Below, one piece after another: positions 43,801 to 54,028 of a DNA stretch of 64,000 nt. The stretch is taken from assembly GCA_037954235.1 (NCBI GenBank), contig JBBMOA010000020.1, forward strand, positions 21,210,677 to 21,274,676, in the 5' to 3' direction. The notes under the pieces are model-generated. The model did no database searches, had not been told where the DNA came from, and saw only the letters and a list, made by a program, of their open reading frames with translations. The first letter of the stretch is position 1. Every line of letters starts with the position of its first letter. Position numbers and translations under genes: made by a program. The stretch comes from Aulostomus chinensis (lineage: Eukaryota > Chordata > Actinopteri > Syngnathiformes > Aulostomidae).

Positions 43801-44920
43801 CTTAAACATCCTCAATGGATTGTGTGTTTTCTTAATTTCGGGAAGGGGGGGGGGGCTGTCTCTGCTAATATGACAGTATCAAATAATAAAATGGCCCATT
43901 GCTAATGTGTGTAATTCTAACTGTTGTATAAAGTATCTTCTTTTTTCCTTCCATTCCCAGTGTTGCACCCAGAGTAGTGGCCAGGTCACCATCTGTGCAC
44001 GAGGATGGAGAATCTCCTCCTATCCCCATGGTAACACTAGACCACTCCCTTCCAGTTACCTCCCTGCAGATCTGGTTGGCTGACGGCAGAAGATTGGTGC
44101 AGAGGTTTAACCTATCGCATCGGTGCGTAACACTCTGTCAAAGCTTTAAACATCTCTATCCGAGCGTTTGACATCATTGAATAATATCGACCTAATATCT
44201 GCGAGAGGTACATCTTGACACTCACTGCGACCGAGTCTGCAAATCTCGTAATCCTAAGCGCCGCAGGGGGAGAAGTAGTTCAAGAGATAACAAAAAGAGT
44301 TTTGTTTGTAGGAGCTGGGGAGGTAGTGAGTGTGTGAGGATTATGTAATGCTTTGCTCTGTCTGAAGGCTCGGTGCATGTTATTCCCTGCCACCGTGCAT
44401 GGGGCTGCAGAAAACATAATCTGAGATGTAGCAACTGAGTGGATCTATAAAATCCCCAGAGAAGGATTGCGTAACTGATGCAGCATTTATATAACAGGGT
44501 TAGTAGTGAAAGGATGGAGAGGACTGAACCCCTCCAACCTTCTGCTAGCCTCTGTGTGAGCAGGGGAGCAGCAATAGGATCACTTGTATGTGCTGGGCGA
44601 CAATAAATAATAGATGCTGTAACGAGTACAGTACTGTAGGAAGAAATCAGATGTCACCAGAGATCATTTTGACTAGGAATGCTCAGCCCACTCTGTCCTG
44701 ATCCTGTGATTAAAGGTCTCTCGTTTCTCCCTCTAGGATCACCGATGTTCAAGATTTTGTGGCACGCTGCCAGAGGAGCTGCCCACCTTTTGTCCTGGCC
44801 ACGTCCCTCCCGTTCCGAGAGCTCAACGACAAAGAGTTAAGTCTTGAAGAGGCAGATTTGGCCAACGCTGTCATTGTTCAGAGACCCCTGAACACACAGG
44901 CTCCATTTGGACACTCCTGA
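40782..44920 (+). CDS. ubxn2a: UBXN2A, UBX domain-containing protein 2A (six coding exons, complete)
   Basis: Adaptor of the p97/VCP segregase, a cytosolic/ER-associated protein of the p47 family. The six exons give 249 residues (human about 259): start MKDIDTVGGEKDEKW; SEP domain from about residue 53 (VEMVVRLWKDGFTVNDQEFR) to about 133 (FHPFSGRGYRLG); UBX domain about 168-240 (SLQIWLADGRRLVQRFNLSH, then LEEADLANAVIVQR). The UBX loop region reads SLPFREL rather than a canonical FPR. The start fits the conserved MKD; an out-of-frame upstream ATG precedes it. It lies head-to-head with ATAD2B and in tandem with MFSD2B, as in mammals. All six exons join in phase and end at TGA. Confidence 0.96.
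40826..41129. other. UBXN2A intron after coding exon 1
   Basis: 304 bp, AT-rich with a TTTA run near 40861. Nothing else. Confidence 0.8.
41130..41241 (+). CDS. ubxn2a: UBXN2A coding exon 2 (residues 15-52)
   Basis: Encodes WVENVENEEEPPMRRSFSVE then DLLDEVEKICYDASGSSK, matching the FVDSLFEEAQKVSS region of mammals. Donor GTAAGA. Confidence 0.9.
41242..42116. other. UBXN2A intron after coding exon 2
   Basis: Carries two SINE fragments in opposite orientation (41615-41760) and a T-rich stretch near 41810-41840. Confidence 0.8.
41615..41760. mobile_element. Two abutting SINE fragments in opposite orientation
   Basis: 41615-41683 is a SINE tail in + orientation ending GAAAATGGATGGATGG. 41684-41760 is a SINE head in minus orientation (B-box GGTTTGATCC, A-box side ATGGCTCAGAGGTAGAG). 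Confidence 0.65.
42117..42226 (+). CDS. ubxn2a: UBXN2A coding exon 3: SEP domain (residues 53-88)
   Basis: Encodes VEMVVRLWKDGFTVNDQEFR and VPENQDFLDAIKR, the conserved start of the SEP domain. The run of five Gs at the donor allows only one in-phase cut (GG before GTGAGA). Confidence 0.95.
42227..42763. other. UBXN2A intron after coding exon 3
   Basis: 537 bp with no feature recognised. Confidence 0.8.
42764..42901 (+). CDS. ubxn2a: UBXN2A coding exon 4: SEP domain end (residues 89-134)
   Basis: Encodes GELPVEW, an acidic stretch, and KKKAFHPFSGRGYRLGS, matching KPVFQPFSGQGHRLGS. Confidence 0.95.
42958..43165 (+). mobile_element. tRNA-derived SINE in UBXN2A intron
   Basis: Head GCAGGTGGTGCAGCAGTCTG (A-box-like) and B-box GGTTTGATTCC about 35 bases later, with a body of CCCACATGTGGCGGAGCAAG type known from fish SINEs. 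Confidence 0.65.
43575..43625. repeat. GC/CA alternating tract
   Basis: GCGCGCGCGC, GTGCGCACACGC and then CA units; nearly all alternating purine-pyrimidine. Confidence 0.9.
43961..44122 (+). CDS. ubxn2a: UBXN2A coding exon 5: linker and UBX start (residues 135-188)
   Basis: Encodes VAPRVVARSPSVHEDGE then TSLQIWLADGRRLVQRFNLS, matching IQIWLANGKRIVQKFNITHR. The donor GTGCGT is slightly weak. Confidence 0.95.
44123..44736. other. UBXN2A intron after coding exon 5
   Basis: 614 bp of unremarkable non-coding sequence. Confidence 0.8.
44737..44920 (+). CDS. ubxn2a: UBXN2A coding exon 6: UBX end and stop (residues 189-249)
   Basis: Encodes ITDVQDFVARCQRSCPPFVL then SLEEADLANAVIVQRPLNTQ and stops at TGA 44918-44920. 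Confidence 0.96.
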
Positions 44921-45410
44921 CCAATTAGCCTGACCGCCATTTACGCCACATCTCCCCCACACCTTTACACCACTGCCGTTTACACCTGGTATTTGAATGA
45001 GGTCTGTATCTGGACGCGTTGTTTGGATAACACAATCCACACAAGGTGCCGTCATCAGAGGATGACAATGGGAGACCCGTGTCCGCGGAGCCATCAGAAA
45101 CGAGATGCTTGCTGTCAGGGTGTCAGACTGGCCAAGTGCTCAGAGATACCAAAACATTTCGGACCCAAATGAAAGCAAAAGTTTGGCTGCAGGTCCGGCT
45201 GCTGTGTTAACGGCAGAGATGCACCTTGCCACATTTTTTTGTTTTTGTTTGTAGCACTTTTTATTTTTAGTTCCAAGCCGCAACACATCTTCTGATAGCA
45301 GAGGAATTTTTCTTCTTGACTATCACCACTATCATTGTTCTTTTCTTTTTTTTTGCCACTATGTTTAAAGCTAAATCACAAGGATGTAATAAACCACACT
45401 TTAATTCATT
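44921..45410 (+). other. ubxn2a: UBXN2A 3' UTR with polyadenylation signal
   Basis: Non-coding sequence after the stop codon, ending near AATAAA at 45388-45393 followed by a T-rich stretch. A second AATAAA near 46400 could serve a longer transcript. Confidence 0.55.
45388..45393 (+). terminator. ubxn2a: UBXN2A polyadenylation signal AATAAA
   Basis: First canonical AATAAA downstream of the stop codon (about 470 bases after it), followed by T-rich sequence. Confidence 0.55.
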
Positions 45411-45564
45411 TATTTAAATTTTTTGTTTTATTAGCGCACAAAAAACACTCAAAATTTGGCTTGCTTAGTCATTCGTCTGACTCTGTAGCATTGAAACCAG
45501 AATATGAATGAAATACGCCCATATTTAACTTCTGCATCAAAATATTGCCTTATTTAGAATGAGC

Positions 45565-45665
45565 TCAATAATTTCGTCCAAATCCATCCATAACTTTTTG
45601 AATTATCCTGCTAACGGACAAACCGACGCTGGCGATCACGTGACCTCCTTTGGCGGAGCTATTAA
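45565..45665. repeat. Dispersed fish repeat tail
   Basis: TCCAAATCCATCCATAACTT, TTATCCTGCTAACGGACAAA and GATCACGTGACCTCCTTTGG occur in the order known from a common fish repeat. Confidence 0.55.
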
Positions 45666-45899
45666 AACATCTAATACCGTGTTGACAACTCGCCTAAAGC
45701 TGATTTGGTTCCACCTCTGGAGGACAGAGATCTAATCTCATCGAGGATAATGAGAACACGGGCAGGTGGGAAGTTAATATCAGATCATTTATTATCCAGA
45801 TAATGTGCCTAGATACTGATCAGGTTTTAATTCAAGGTGTAAATGAGGTCTTCAGCACTGGCGGCTGCTGCGGAGGTGCCGCTGTCAGTGCTCGCCATG

Positions 45900-45922
45900 C
45901 CCCCCCCCCCCCCCCCCCCCCC
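45900..45922. repeat. Poly-C tract (23)
   Basis: Longest C run in the window. Confidence 0.9.
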
Positions 45923-46041
45923 GTGGAAGACGGTGTTTACTTACCAGAAGATCCCCTAAATCCCTAAACTGCAAGGAAATGTCACCCATGCAGATGGTCC
46001 TGCATGTGTGTCCATCTGGTGGGTTTACCATATGTAACCCC

Positions 46042-46045
<4 letters not shown>

Positions 46046-46093
<48 letters not shown>
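46046..46093. repeat. CA microsatellite
   Basis: About 24 AC units. Confidence 0.95.
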
Positions 46094-46094
<1 letters not shown>

Positions 46095-47098
46095 TAAACA
46101 ATACCACCAGCAGCACCAAGTCTTCCCAATTGCCTCTGCACTACTACCATCAGCTAAAACGAGGGGCTGCTCTTTCGGTGTGTAGTTCTTTTACATTCGT
46201 ATTTCACGATCTTCTGTTTGCGCATTATGACGATGGTAGAAAAGACTGGAGCTTGATATTTTTTGTTAGCCTGACTGGTTCAGTTGTTTTTGTCATTTTA
46301 TTGCCTTTTATGAACATTTGCCTTGGTTTTGAGGGGATTATTTGAAGTGGAATGTATTTTGTTATTTAGCTGCATCCTTTCAAGACATATCACAAGGTAC
46401 AATAAAAGTCTTCATGGTGCTTTTGTATTTTTATGATTTTTTTTTTTTAGGTGCCTCCATATCTGATATCTTACAGGATTTCTGATCGTATTTCGGATCC
46501 TAATCTCCCTCCTTCTGCGTTTCTTTTTGTGGGCTCTCTACTCAACAACACTTTCAGCCACAGAAACTACTCAAATATCAGTTAATATGCTCAGATTTCA
46601 ACCATTTACACTTTCAAAATACACCGTTGGGCTGTCAGTGAAAGCAGGGGACCTCGGTCCGATCCCACTGTGACAGTTTAAACCACAAAATGTCCGCCAA
46701 TGTCTTCTCATTCCTGCAGTTTACAACCATCTTGGACAAATTCTTTATGTGAGGAAATGCTATTCTACTTCCTGTAAACACTGACCAGGTGTTGCGTTAA
46801 GACTGCTGATGGAAATATTCGATCAAGTTTTCATAATTAAGAAGCCATCAGCTTCGGGAGATTGTGATTATCATGGTGAGTTACGGCGTGACAGCCTGGA
46901 GCGCCTTACGTCATGTTCAAAAGCAACATCTGTGCTGTCATTAGAGATTTAATGGGGACTTAATTCATGGAAACATGGAGGAGCAGTGACTTCACAGCGG
47001 TGTTATCAAGACAAACAGGATGGAAATAATGTACCAGGTGGTTGTTGGTGCTCACGCGAGAAGTCACTGGGTTGTAGAAACAACGGCGATCGCAGGCC

Positions 47099-47553
47099 CA
47101 TTTGGACCAAAAGCGGGTCACTCTGGCGCTTCCGGTCCAGTTATGGCGCTGTCAGATGTGCTGGCTAGATGTCGCCCTCATGCAACGAGTGATTTGTGTT
47201 CGATGTGGGCCATAAAAGATGGGTATGTAGCTCAGTTTTGGCAGCTCCCCTCACCTGAGTCAACACCACAGTCCCAGTCCAAATATGGGCCACAAGAGAA
47301 CTAAAACAGGAACAACTGTCAGCCACATTTGGGCCAAAACTGGGGCACTTTGGTACTTTTGGTTCAGTAATGGTGCTGTGGATTGTTTTGGCTACATGCT
47401 ACTGTCGTGTAATGAGATGGGCTTGATTTGGGCCAGGTGTTGGCCATAAAAGATGGTATACATGAATCACTAAAGGCAGCTGAACTCACCTGAGTCAGTG
47501 TAGGCTGCTGGAGAACTACAACTGGGAGCAAATGTCTGCCACATTTGGACCAA
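47099..47553. repeat. Tandem duplication, about 220-bp unit
   Basis: Two diverged units (47099-47325 and 47326-47541) and the start of a third. Each begins CATTTGG(A/G)CCAAA and contains GGCCATAAAAGATGG and CTCACCTGAGTCA in the same order. Confidence 0.75.
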
Positions 47554-47651
47554 ACAATCATTGCTTCCTGGATTGTGTCATTGAGGGACTGCTAATTCCT
47601 GCTCCTCTCCTTTCCGATGAGGCATTCTATTATTCTAGGCTGGCTAAGGAA

Positions 47652-47654
<3 letters not shown>

Positions 47655-47743
<89 letters not shown>

Positions 47744-47746
47744 CGC
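47655..47746. repeat. GT microsatellite joined to GC run
   Basis: 40 GT units (47655-47734) followed by 6 GC units (47735-47746), 92 bp of strict alternation. Confidence 0.95.
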
Positions 47747-48840
47747 TTGCATGGCCTCGAGAAGAATTTGAATGCCATTATCCATCTTCAATATTTAAAG
47801 CAATGAGAGAGCTATGCTCAGAACAGCAGCCAGCGAGCATGTATTTGCTCATGGCTCAGGATGCGATGTCAGCCTGAGGATGGTCAAGGTCAGGGAGAGA
47901 AACTCCTCAGCAGCAGCAGCAGCAGTCGTGAATATCAAAATCCCCTCAGAAAGACCGTCTCTCATGAGGAGGCTGTGCTGCACATTTAAGAATTTTTGAC
48001 CTGAATTTGTAGGCTGTAGGCATCACCCACGACGGCAGCCAGAGGGGGTCTGGTTAAAGAATAAGAGAGAGAGTGCACATTTCCTTTGTGCTACATATTT
48101 AATAAGGCTAAGCATGCAGGGAATTACTTTCCCTTTAACTCCCACATTTCCTTTCAGAATGACCCTTTTACTCGTGCAGCTGCCAACCTTTCATTTTGCA
48201 CATTCCTCTTCACGCATTATCGGAAACATACCCGTTCTAATGCAGGTCATATGCCTGACTTTGCTACGGTGGCGCCTTTTTCATTGTCAATAATGCGGTT
48301 ATGGTCGAGGGGTTAGCATGCTCTGGATTTATGGAGAGGTCGGAGTTCAGCAGGCCAGGTCTGCGGGATGTGTTTGTTGTCATGGTCGAGGAGAGAAAAG
48401 AAGAATAACATCATAGATGTGTGAGGAATTCGTCCTCCACTCAAAGATGTTCCACATGCTGAAGGTCTTTACAATAATACACATCCACAGGATTCACACA
48501 GCAAAAGCAGAGTGGCACTGAAGGTGGGACATACAGATTTAATACGGTTAGTCGCATCTTTTTCTGCTCAAAATTAACATTTGTCACATCAGCATACTGG
48601 CTAAAAAAAAAAATGAATAAGAATTCACAAAATTCCAGTGAAAATGCAGACAGCAGGATTCAAAATCTATTTTAACCAAACGGAAGTCAGGTAGAGATCA
48701 TTTTCTTCTGTTAAAACTCAAATAATGTTCAAATAGAGCAAAAATAAAGTACATGCGCTGGCACAATATGATAATGGCGAGGGGTTGGAGGACATGACCT
48801 CTGTATGAATGAGGCAAGATTCTTGCTCTCTGATTTGTTC

Positions 48841-48878
48841 TATGCAATGCTATGTTACGTTATGCTATGCTATGCTAT
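48841..48878. repeat. TATGC pentanucleotide run, imperfect
   Basis: ATGC/TATGC units with TATGTTACG interruptions. Confidence 0.8.
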
Positions 48879-49039
48879 TCTAAGAGTTAACGACCTTTAT
48901 TGTTTTATAACTTTGTTAGCTTGGTTTCTAACAGGAACAGCAAGATCCGTCTATCCAAAGGTACCACTGACTCTTGTTGCAGAACCGGCTGCACACTATT
49001 TCCCTTTTGCAGTTTATATTCCAACAGTGGAGTTTAAAC

Positions 49040-49041
<2 letters not shown>

Positions 49042-49076
<35 letters not shown>
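49042..49076. repeat. GT microsatellite
   Basis: About 17 GT units. Confidence 0.95.
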
Positions 49077-49079
<3 letters not shown>

Positions 49080-49416
49080 CTGTGTATGTGTCTGTCTGGC
49101 TAATTTAAGATGGCGTCCTCCTTCGAACTCTCCAGCTCTCGTTTCTCTCAAAGGTCAGCACTGTCACAATGGCTTTCTACGACAAACGCCGCTGGCTTGA
49201 GCTATGAGTCCAGTCTAATCTCTGTTTTTCCATTAAGGTCTTTTGGTTTTTGCCTGCAAAAAGTTTTAAAGTGCTCTGTGACCCCAGCAGCCCTGACAGA
49301 CATTTGATGCGTTTCTGAACAAAGAATCTGGTGTTTTTCGGCGGTTGATCCCATACATCTTGTCTTAAAAGTGCAAAGATTTAGTTAAAGCTTTAATCCC
49401 TTTAACTAGGTCTGCC

Positions 49417-49430
49417 CCACACACACACAG

Positions 49431-49460
<30 letters not shown>
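49417..49460. repeat. CA microsatellite, interrupted
   Basis: CA units broken by AGAC and GCAC. Confidence 0.9.
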
Positions 49461-49461
<1 letters not shown>

Positions 49462-50475
49462 TATTTCAAATATATAATTTGCCTTTTTTAAAATACCATG
49501 AATAAAGCAGCACCACCACAAAGTACTGAAACCAAGATGACGGTCCTGTGATGAAGTGATGATGATGCATTCTGGGAAACATGAAGAGGATGTTTGAGCT
49601 TCTTTTCACACACATACACACACACACACACCCTCTGCCGAACCTCACAGGTAATTAACCATAATTGGAGAAAAACCTCACTGCATTTTTAACATTCCAC
49701 CTGTGAGCTGCCGCCGCCGCTTCAGGAGAGGTGACACACAAGGACGAGACCTCAGCAGCCCTGGAGACGAGCATGCAGCAATTATGGTTATAGATTTATG
49801 GTAGATAGAACTCAGCGTTTGTCGTTTGCACGATCATCACTTCATAAGATGAGATGAGCCGAGAGAATCCTTTGTAAGTTCCACCATAGGAGACACGCCT
49901 GGTGTTTACAGTAGCAGAGGAAGAGCAGACAGAGAAAATGGAATAAATAAGTAAACATGCTGTGAACATTGGAGGATGTACACTGTTGGAAATGTGCAAC
50001 TCAGAATGCCGTGCAGCCAAGGAACACACGCACCGCTCAACTAGCACGCAGTTTGTTTTGATGCTATTTGTCTTGTATTGATCCAGGAAAGTACAGTGTC
50101 CTCTGCCTGGCAGTCTCAATCAATATTTTTCAAAAGATAATAATTATATTACACAAAATCATGAATTTCAAACATATTGTGACAAAAAACACATAATGCA
50201 GAAATAAAAAATGCAAGAACTGGAAGGTAGAAGGATTGATGGACTACAAGGGATTTAAAACAACAAAAGTGTCTTTTTCCATATTTTGATATGAATATTG
50301 TTGATTTTAAATGTTACTCTGAGCAAATCGTGAGCTCTTGACAGTATAACAGACTAAGAGTAGAGTAAGAACCTTGGAGCATTCATTCGGAATGTTGGAA
50401 GTGTCAACATATTAGTTTTACAATACCATTTAGTGCACTTGTTCACCAGTTTCATGGTTTGTTATCAGTGTGTAT

Positions 50476-50476
<1 letters not shown>

Positions 50477-50506
<30 letters not shown>
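50477..50506. repeat. CA microsatellite
   Basis: 15 CA units. Confidence 0.95.
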
Positions 50507-50508
<2 letters not shown>

Positions 50509-50546
50509 TCAAAAAACAAAAAAAAACAACATTTCTGTCATAATCG

Positions 50547-50564
50547 CTCTCTCTCTCTCTCTCG

Positions 50565-50621
<57 letters not shown>

Positions 50622-50626
50622 ACAAG
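50547..50626. repeat. CT then CA compound microsatellite upstream of MFSD2B exon 1
   Basis: CT run with one CTCGCT break, then about 22 CA units, ending just before the GC-rich promoter block. Confidence 0.95.
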
Positions 50627-50639
50627 GTATAAGCCTGTA

Positions 50640-50893
50640 CAGATGCAGTCGAGTTGTCGCGCACCCTCACTGCCGCTGCGGGGCGCAGCTCTGTCACCGC
50701 AGACTGAACACAACTGAGCGGAGAAGCGCAGATCATCACCCCCCGTCTCCGCAATCTCCTTCTCATCCCGCCCGACTGCTGCCAGCCTGACTGACTGCCT
50801 GGCTGACTGGCTGGAAGATCACCGCTGGGACCAAAAACTACCCGACAGCCCGTTTAACTGCCCCGGCGCCGGCTGCTTCTCCATCGACACGAG
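50640..50893 (+). promoter_or_regulatory. mfsd2b: Probable MFSD2B promoter and non-coding exon 1
   Basis: A GC- and CpG-rich block directly after a CT/CA microsatellite ends in a strong donor (GAG before GTAAGATG at 50894). A matching acceptor (TTCCACAG) lies at 51490, in front of the first coding exon. Start of transcription is not visible, so the left border is approximate. Confidence 0.5.
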
Positions 50894-51429
50894 GTAAGAT
50901 GTCATTCTCTGCTGTTCTGTGCGCCAAAGATCCCTCCAGGTGTGCGCGCATGCAGAGTGGCTGTGGATGGATGCGCTGACGGGGAGGATGAGGGCAGACG
51001 GCTCACTCCTGCCCGGGACATCTTGTTTACTGTCTTCTGGCCCAGACGCACAACCAACAGGAACGTGAATGACTTTTAGTGAAAGATTTGAATCCTGCGT
51101 CTGTAAACGTGCTGCTGTAAGAGTCAAGAACTCTGAGAAGGAATCCAGGATGCTTTCCTCTTAGTTGCTACTGGCAGGACAATGATGTCATAGTCTACGG
51201 TGGGGAGAGCAGACCGTAAGGATCCAGTGTGTTTGGTTTATTCACAAGTTAAAGGCAGGCATGTTCACACTCAATGCAATAAAACAGTGGAAAAATTGAT
51301 CAGGATTCAATAGGGGATCAATTCCTGGCTCTTCAGTGTTTGAATCCAATTGTCTTTGTACATGAATGTGTGCTAACGTGCATGCCAGCATTCCTGTGTT
51401 GTGCAACCTGTACGGGTGTGTGTCTTTTT

Positions 51430-51461
<32 letters not shown>

Positions 51462-51490
51462 CTGACTTCCCTCCTGGCCTCATTCCACAG
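50894..51490. other. Probable MFSD2B first intron (5' UTR)
   Basis: About 600 bp with a GT microsatellite (51434-51461) close to the proposed acceptor. Nothing else recognised. Confidence 0.5.
51434..51461. repeat. GT microsatellite
   Basis: 14 GT units, about 30 bases before the proposed MFSD2B acceptor at 51490. Confidence 0.95.
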
Positions 51491-51751
51491 CACAACAGCA
51501 TGTGAATGGCGGCAGAAAGTGTCAGAAATGTCACAGAGGAGCAGGAGGAGCTCCCAGCCTCCGGAGCCGTCAGTCAACGCCAACACCAACAACACACACG
51601 CAGTCAGAGCCACATCCAGTTTCACCCTCTGACACACACACCACAGTGGCAAGCTCCTCGTATCCTCGCACACACCAGGAGTCACAGTCACACTCACTTC
51701 AACGCTCCATCGCAGAAGTACGGCTGCAGACTCACACACAGTCTCTCAGCT
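51491..51751 (+). other. mfsd2b: MFSD2B exon 2 upstream part: 5' UTR or N-terminal extension
   Basis: Between the presumed acceptor (51490) and ATG 51752 the frame is open from ATG 51506. The extra 82 residues would be rich in Ser, His, Gln and Thr (low complexity) and look like nothing in the family. An ATG-TGA pair sits directly before that ATG (51500-51505). I read the stretch as 5' UTR. Confidence 0.5.
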
Positions 51752-51838
51752 ATGACCAAGGGAGAGAGCGGAGCTCGGGGCTCGGGGGGGAAGCTCAACA
51801 AACCCACGGAACCGCTGTTCGCCAAAACCCCTCACCAG
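51752..51838 (+). CDS. mfsd2b: MFSD2B coding exon 1 (residues 1-29)
   Basis: Encodes MTKGESGARGSGGKLNKPTE and PLFAKTPHQ, cytosolic N-terminus. Phase 0, donor GTAGGA. The exon itself probably begins at 51491 after TTCCACAG. Confidence 0.75.
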
Positions 51839-53978
51839 GTAGGACCCACTGGGACTCCGGCTGTCATTCTTCCTCCTTGAACTTCTGATCCAATACCTGC
51901 AAGCTGATTGTTTTCTCTCTCTCTCTCTTGACCTGCTTGATGAAATATCAAGGTTTTGGTTTTTTTTTTGCTCTCTGATCCTCTTGATATCTCCTGTGAT
52001 TTGCTATCAAAGTATAACTTCCCGCCTTGTTTGCGCATCCCTCGGGGTTGCCGATGTTTTCTTTGATTTAACGTCATCTGGCTTCACCAGAGTAATCCGA
52101 GGTGTCGTCACAGCAGTGTTTTCATGTGCGGTATTTGGTTCCCAGCTGGGAAAATTTGTCTCACAGCAAAAACATTCACATCAAAGGAGAGTCAACAGTC
52201 GGTTCGACTGATCTGACAACCGTTATCACGGATATTCAGGTCATGTGGTCCACAGGCTGTTGAAGGGAGGATGGAGGAGGACAGCCACGAGGATATGGGG
52301 TAACATCCTATTTTTAAAAAAGACTCTTCTTACTTTTAAGTGCCAGCTGCATAAAAAAAACAGAACTGTTAACCTGAGTTTGGATTTGCGCGTGTGAACT
52401 GCAGTTATTTTTGGTTTTGCACGGAAAGGAAAAGTTGTATGGGGTTGTGCGTGCTGAGGAGGTGCAGCGAGGAGCCCCAGGTGACCGTAAACGAAAGTAG
52501 CGACTGGTTCGTAATACCACTGCAGTTAGTCACTCGTCTCTTTGGAACTGCTTCAAGTAGCGAGAGATGAAGTGGCTCCATGGAACCTGTTCTGCAGGTG
52601 GCTCACCTGGGCCAGACCTGAGTGCTGGATCAGACCAGAGCTGATGGCTGAGAGGTGGCCCAGCCTCCCGCAAGTCAACTCCCATTACAACTCCATGTTA
52701 CGTCGAGGGGTCGGGGAATTTGAAAATGACAGTTTCTCCTGGAAGTGAGCTTCACAAATACGCGGTACAGTTGAGATCAACTCTCAGTTAAAGTTGAGTT
52801 ACTCTCATACACATCGAGGTTGAGCATGACAAATTAGCCTTTCATTCATTTTGGTTAAATGTGCTTCATGTCTCCTTTCACTTTTCATGTGTAAACTGGC
52901 GTTTCAGAGAATGCCGGTTCATGACGATGTTCATCAAAGGCGTCTAAAAGCCATCGAATTTTACTGGCGAAACGATTTCAGCGAGTGCAGCAGTTTTCCT
53001 CTGCCAGACGGTCGAGGCGTGTCTGAAACTCACCCCGCCACAGTTGCCAAACTTTGTGATTCTGGTTTGATGACACATCAGATGGCAATGTTGATGTCAT
53101 ACCCGATGGTGATGATGTCATTCAGGCTGCCGTGGATGTGGTTTCGTCGGAACCGATCTGTTGTAACTCACCGGTGTTGCTTATCATCAAAGTGCTTCAT
53201 CATTGGTAGACTGACAATGTGAAAGAACCTCAGCACCAATCAACCGAGGACGCACAGCATCGGAATTTGTTGTTGTTGTTGTTGTTGTTGTTGTTGCTGC
53301 TGCCAGTATCTGACATTACAACATTCTTACAACTTGATTTAGCGGATATTTAGTGATCTTGTGGTTCGTATGACATTCAGATCCTGAAAAAAAAAAACAC
53401 ATTTAAACGCCGCAAATGTAATTTTCCAAACATTTGGAATGATATCATTCATGATATCTTTCTTACTTTCTGATCCTAAACCACACAAGACGGGCAAAGG
53501 TGAGACTGAGAGACACGGGAACATCTCAGCGACTGCCACACTTACCTCACGACAACACGTCGTCTCAACAAATGTCAACAAAATACAGTCTGCTCTCTTT
53601 TTTTTTGAAGATATAGGATATTACAACGACAAAATGTTGAAATGATCCAGGAAGCCATCAAGATGGTTTACTCCAAAATGTTGGTGTATTTGTTTTGAAT
53701 CATTAGAAAATCAACCTCATCTTCTCCAGTTCCATTAATTTAAGATTCTAAAGCATCGGGGTTCCTTTTTCTTTTTAACGGTAGAACGTGTAGATAATTA
53801 TTTTTTTTCACAATGTAGCATTTATAGTTCTATCCTGCGCGTGTCCTGGAACGTTCTTCGGCATCCAGGATCTACAGTTTGATCCATTTAACCTCCAGTG
53901 TCTTCCTCCTTGTTATTTTATCAATATTTAAACTTAATTGCATCTAAATTTCTCCTTTAGTTCATGGGACACCCTGCT

Positions 53979-54028
<50 letters not shown>

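Larger units (their letters stand above)
42902..43960. other. UBXN2A intron after coding exon 4
   Basis: Holds a tRNA-derived SINE (42958-43165), AT-rich sequence and a GC/CA alternating tract (43575-43625). Confidence 0.8.
45411..50639. other. Intergenic region between UBXN2A and MFSD2B
   Basis: No gene recognised. It contains a dispersed repeat tail (45565-45665), a C23 tract, several CA/GT microsatellites, a tandem duplication of about 220 bp (47099-47553), a TATGC run (48841-48878) and an AGATAA motif at 50135-50140. Confidence 0.75.

Noticed and set aside
47532..47877. Frames encoding Cys-Val repeats
   Set aside because: Simple translation of the GT microsatellite.
51242..51739. 165-codon open frame, minus strand
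   Set aside because: Antisense to the MFSD2B 5' region and driven by a GT microsatellite (poly Thr-His).
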